From contig JAJYPZ010000028.1 of assembly GCA_021794855.1 (NCBI GenBank), positions 1-9,307 on the forward strand: a stretch of DNA of 9,307 nucleotides, read 5' to 3'. Shown piece after piece: positions 7,303 to 9,307 of the stretch; position 1 is the first letter of the stretch; every line of letters starts with the position of its first letter. The notes under the pieces were generated by a model. That model ran no database searches, was not told the DNA's origin, and saw nothing but the letters and a program-made list of their open reading frames with translations. The position numbers and the translations under genes are program-made. This stretch comes from Pseudomonadota bacterium. Its GTDB lineage: Bacteria > Pseudomonadota > Gammaproteobacteria > Burkholderiales > Sulfuriferulaceae.

Positions 7303-7313
7303 TAGACTACCTC
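7302..7313 (-). promoter_or_regulatory. ppiB/lpxH coupling junction and lpxH ribosome site
   Basis: On the minus strand the sequence GAGGT (7313-7309) lies inside the last ppiB codons, followed after 6 bases by TAGTG, in which the ppiB stop TAG and the lpxH start GTG share the G at 7302. This is a classic stop-restart arrangement and fixes the unusual GTG start of lpxH. Confidence 0.65.
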
Positions 7314-7793
7314 GGCGCGCTCGATCATTACATCTTCGACAGGCACATCCTGATGACCTGCTTTATTGCCGGTTTTAACGCGCCGGATCTGATCGATGAC
7401 GTCCTGGCCTTCGATTACCTTGCCGAATACGCAATAACCGTAACCTTGCGAATTGGGGGCGGTAAAATTTAAAAACGCATTGTTCTTTACATTGATGAAA
7501 AACTGGGAAGAAGCGGAGTGAGGGTCGGGAGTGCGCGCCATCGCTACGGTGTAAGCGTCGTTGGTAAGCCCGTTGGCCGCTTCGTTTTCGATTTGGGCAT
7601 TGGTCGCTTTCTGTTTCATGCCGGGTTCGAAACCGCCGCCCTGGATCATGAACCCGTCAATCACGCGATGGAAAATCGTATTGTCGTAAAAACCGCCGTT
7701 CACGTAATCGAGAAAGTTGGCTACCGTTTTAGGTGCTTTTTCAGCATCCAGTTCGAGCGTTATGGTGCCGAAATTAGTATGAAGTTTTACCAT
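7302..7793 (-). CDS. ppiB: Cytosolic cyclophilin peptidyl-prolyl isomerase PpiB
   Basis: A cyclophilin-type cis-trans prolyl isomerase that assists protein folding in the cytosol. The 163 residues match PpiB (E. coli 164). There is no signal peptide, which distinguishes it from periplasmic PpiA. The core active-site run [13 protein letters not shown] at 41-53 supplies R43, F48, M49 and Q51. SSQFFINV at 95-102 and the FLNF region at 107-110 complete the binding pocket, and GYCVFGKV at 119-126 is the usual bacterial form in which the tryptophan of human CypA is replaced. The ATG at 7793 is preceded on the minus strand by AGGGA (7806-7802) with 8-base spacing. It lies 57 bases after the TPR gene and is joined to lpxH. 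Many betaproteobacteria carry a secreted PpiA next to PpiB at this place; here only one copy is present. Confidence 0.95.
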   Translation of the reverse strand: MVKLHTNFGTITLELDAEKAPKTVANFLDYVNGGFYDNTIFHRVIDGFMIQGGGFEPGMKQKATNAQIENEAANGLTNDAYTVAMARTPDPHSASSQFFINVKNNAFLNFTAPNSQGYGYCVFGKVIEGQDVIDQIRRVKTGNKAGHQDVPVEDVMIERAEVV

Positions 7794-7801
7794 GGTATAA
7801 A

Positions 7802-7806
7802 TCCCT
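7802..7806 (-). promoter_or_regulatory. Ribosome binding site for ppiB
   Basis: AGGGA on the minus strand, 8 bases before the ppiB ATG, in the 57-base gap after the TPR gene. No convincing promoter or terminator is visible in this gap, so ppiB probably depends on transcription from the TPR gene. Confidence 0.55.
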
Positions 7807-7850
7807 GTTCATTAAAAAAGTAGATCGTTATTGGCCGCAGCCGGACAGCA

Positions 7851-8414
7851 TTACTTTGCCGGTTTCGCGCTAAGCTTGTCTTCCATGACCGGCGCAGGAT
7901 GCGGAACGAATATCTGCGTGATCAGGGAAAGCTTGGCCGGAGCTGTCGTGTTTTTGCTATCCAGTTTTATGACTTTGGTATACGCGATACCAGCCATTTT
8001 AGCGTAAATATCGCCCAGATTCTCTTCGGCGACTGCATAATTCGGATTGATATGCACAGCCGTCTCAAGCGCCTTTCTGGCTTTGCGGTAATGGCCTTGC
8101 GCGGCATAAAGCGCGGCAAGGTTATTATAAGGTTCCGGCAGTTCGGGAAAATCCTCGTTCAGCGTGGTAAACACATCGATAGCCTGAGCATCTTTATGCT
8201 GACCGGTTAGAATCAGGCCTTTAAGAAAACGGGCAGAAGCGTCGTTAGGTTTTTTAGCCAGGTAAGCGTCGATCCTGTCGAGCGCGGCCGCATATTGCGT
8301 ATGCGCATACAGGCTATTGATTTCATTAAGTTCTGTATCGTCAGCGGCGAGCGCGAACGGAGAAAAAACGAGAGCGGCAGCGAAAAACAGAGGTAAAAGG
8401 ACAGTCCGGATCAT
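7851..8414 (-). CDS. Secreted tetratricopeptide-repeat protein
   Basis: A 187-residue protein, predicted periplasmic, with a clear signal peptide (MIRTVLLPLFFAAALVFSPFALA, cleavage near residue 23/24; no lipobox cysteine). The mature part is a row of TPR helices: about 27-58 (YAAALDRIDAYLAKKPNDA), 59-92, 93-126 (NNLAALYAAQGHYRKARKALETAV) and an apparently shortened fourth at 127-153. A proline- and lysine-rich tail (PHPAPVMEDKLSAKPAK) ends the protein. TPR folds bind proteins, but no partner or enzyme activity can be read here. It is the first gene of a probable TPR-ppiB-lpxH operon and is divergent from cysS; as I recall, the same neighbour set occurs in other betaproteobacteria. The ATG at 8414 has GGCGAG (8429-8424, minus strand) 9 bases ahead. 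Confidence 0.85.
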   Translation of the reverse strand: MIRTVLLPLFFAAALVFSPFALAADDTELNEINSLYAHTQYAAALDRIDAYLAKKPNDASARFLKGLILTGQHKDAQAIDVFTTLNEDFPELPEPYNNLAALYAAQGHYRKARKALETAVHINPNYAVAEENLGDIYAKMAGIAYTKVIKLDSKNTTAPAKLSLITQIFVPHPAPVMEDKLSAKPAK

Positions 8415-8449
8415 TATGATATACTCGCCGATCGCTAATCAAGGGTATG

Positions 8450-8478
8450 ATTTTAACAACAAATGCCCTGTATTTAAA
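8450..8478 (-). promoter_or_regulatory. Candidate sigma-70 promoter for the TPR-ppiB-lpxH operon
   Basis: On the minus strand, TTTAAA (8478-8473, 4 of 6 matches to the -35 consensus) is separated by exactly 17 bases from TAAAAT (8455-8450, 5 of 6 matches to the -10 consensus). A transcript would begin near 8443, giving a leader of about 30 bases before the TPR gene ATG at 8414. The site lies in the AT-rich 87-base divergent gap. It is a visual match only; AT-rich gaps give such matches by chance. No equally good promoter was seen for cysS on the + strand. Confidence 0.4.
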
Positions 8479-8501
8479 CCATTGCTTATTTTTGAATCTT
8501 T

Positions 8502-9307
8502 ATGCTGAAAATTTATAACTCAATGGGCCGGGAAAAACAGGTTTTCGTTCCCATGCAATCCGGCCGCGTGCGGCTGTATGTTTGCGGCATTACTGCCTAC
8601 GATTATTGCCATATCGGGCACGGCCGCGTCCTCGTGGTGTTCGACATGATTACTCGCTGGCTCGCGGCGTCGGGCTATGCGGTGGAATATGTGCGCAATA
8701 TTACCGATATCGACGATAAAATCATCAGGCGGGCAGCAGAGAATGGCGAGTCTATCGGCGCATTGACGGAACGCTATACGGTAGCCATGCGAGAAGATGC
8801 AGCGGCATTGGGCGTCTTGCCTCCGGCGCACGAGCCGCGCGCGACGGAATTCATTGCGCAGATGATAGCGATGATCGCCGTGCTGATCGAGCGCGGTCTG
8901 GCGTATCCTGCCGCTAACGGCGACGTGTATTATGCGGTGCGGGAGTTTGCGGATTACGGTAAGTTATCGGGGAAATCGCTGGAAGAACTGAGGGCAGGCG
9001 AGCGCGTGGAAATCGACGTGCATAAACGCGATCCGCTCGATTTCGTTTTATGGAAAGCGGCCAAACCCGGAGAGCCGGCCTGGAAATCGCCGTGGGGCGA
9101 CGGTCGTCCGGGCTGGCATATCGAATGCTCGGCGATGAGCGAGCATTATTTTTCCCATCATTTCGACATACACGGCGGCGGTCAGGATTTGCAATTTCCG
9201 CATCACGAAAATGAAATCGCCCAATCCGAAGGCGCGCACCAATGTACGTTGGCCAATTACTGGATCCATAACGGTTTCGTTCGCGTGGATAACGAAAAAA
9301 TGTCCAA
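8502..9307 (+). CDS. cysS: Cysteinyl-tRNA synthetase, 3'-truncated by the window
   Basis: A cytosolic class I aminoacyl-tRNA synthetase that charges tRNA-Cys with cysteine. The 268 visible residues run from ATG 8502 ([15 protein letters not shown], like the E. coli start) to the right edge. The HIGH motif is at 37-40 (CHIGHGR), and the KMSKS motif begins at the very last codons (EKMS). The tightly bound zinc ligands are C28, C209, H234 and E238, which match the positions known for E. coli Cys[29 protein letters not shown] and [10 protein letters not shown] are also diagnostic. The missing part would be the rest of KMSKS and the anticodon-binding half, about 190 residues. Upstream there is almost no Shine-Dalgarno sequence (TTTGAATCTTT), so the start rests on homology. 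It is divergent from the TPR gene. Confidence 0.97.
   Translation, partial: MLKIYNSMGREKQVFVPMQSGRVRLYVCGITAYDYCHIGHGRVLVVFDMITRWLAASGYAVEYVRNITDIDDKIIRRAAENGESIGALTERYTVAMREDAAALGVLPPAHEPRATEFIAQMIAMIAVLIERGLAYPAANGDVYYAVREFADYGKLSGKSLEELRAGERVEIDVHKRDPLDFVLWKAAKPGEPAWKSPWGDGRPGWHIECSAMSEHYFSHHFDIHGGGQDLQFPHHENEIAQSEGAHQCTLANYWIHNGFVRVDNEKMS

Noticed and set aside
7804..7850. Possible terminator between the TPR gene and ppiB (T-run at 7814-7819 on the minus strand)
   Set aside because: The only nearby stems are 3-4 base pairs (GGC/GCC) and sit about 13 bases away from the T-run, so a working terminator is unlikely.
8410..8420. Perfect inverted repeat ATCAT-T-ATGAT at the TPR gene start codon
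   Set aside because: Five-base arms occur often by chance and it coincides with the start codon; no second copy forms an operator array.

Overview
This window is ordinary chromosomal DNA of a Gram-negative bacterium, most likely a betaproteobacterium; Nitrosomonadales/Gallionellaceae-like is a guess. The evidence is the lipid A gene lpxH, the order rsmB - DUF4390 - ntrY - ntrX, and the divergent pair cysS / TPR gene followed by ppiB and lpxH, which I recall as typical of that class. There are no mobile elements, CRISPR arrays, tRNAs, rRNAs or long repeats. Every stretch longer than 90 bases is coding.

Left block, + strand (1-6502): six genes that overlap or nearly touch and look like one operon. 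They are an AmpG-type muropeptide permease (5' end cut by the window), a small TauE/SafE (COG2836, DsbD_2-like) membrane protein, the 16S rRNA methyltransferase RsmB, a secreted DUF4390 protein, the NtrY-type membrane histidine kinase, and an NtrX-type response regulator. The last four junctions are a 23-base gap (tauE/rsmB), a 23-base overlap, a GTGA overlap and an ATGA overlap. The kinase and regulator are therefore almost certainly made together, and the periplasmic DUF4390 protein is translationally tied to them.

Right block, - strand (8414 down to 6532): a secreted TPR lipoprotein-less periplasmic protein, the cytosolic cyclophilin PpiB and LpxH. The lpxH GTG start shares a base with the ppiB stop. 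This block converges on ntrX with only 29 bases between them. An 87-base AT-rich gap (8415-8501) separates it from divergent cysS, which runs off the right edge just at its KMSKS motif.

The most notable point is that the NtrX-like regulator is only 226 residues. It has a complete receiver domain and an NtrX-like Fis-type DNA-binding end, but no central AAA+ sigma-54-activating domain. It cannot act as a classical sigma-54 activator and must work in another way. I found no wholly new system. The best leads are this shortened regulator, its coupling to the uncharacterised DUF4390 protein, and the probable metal or thiol role of the TauE/SafE-like protein.
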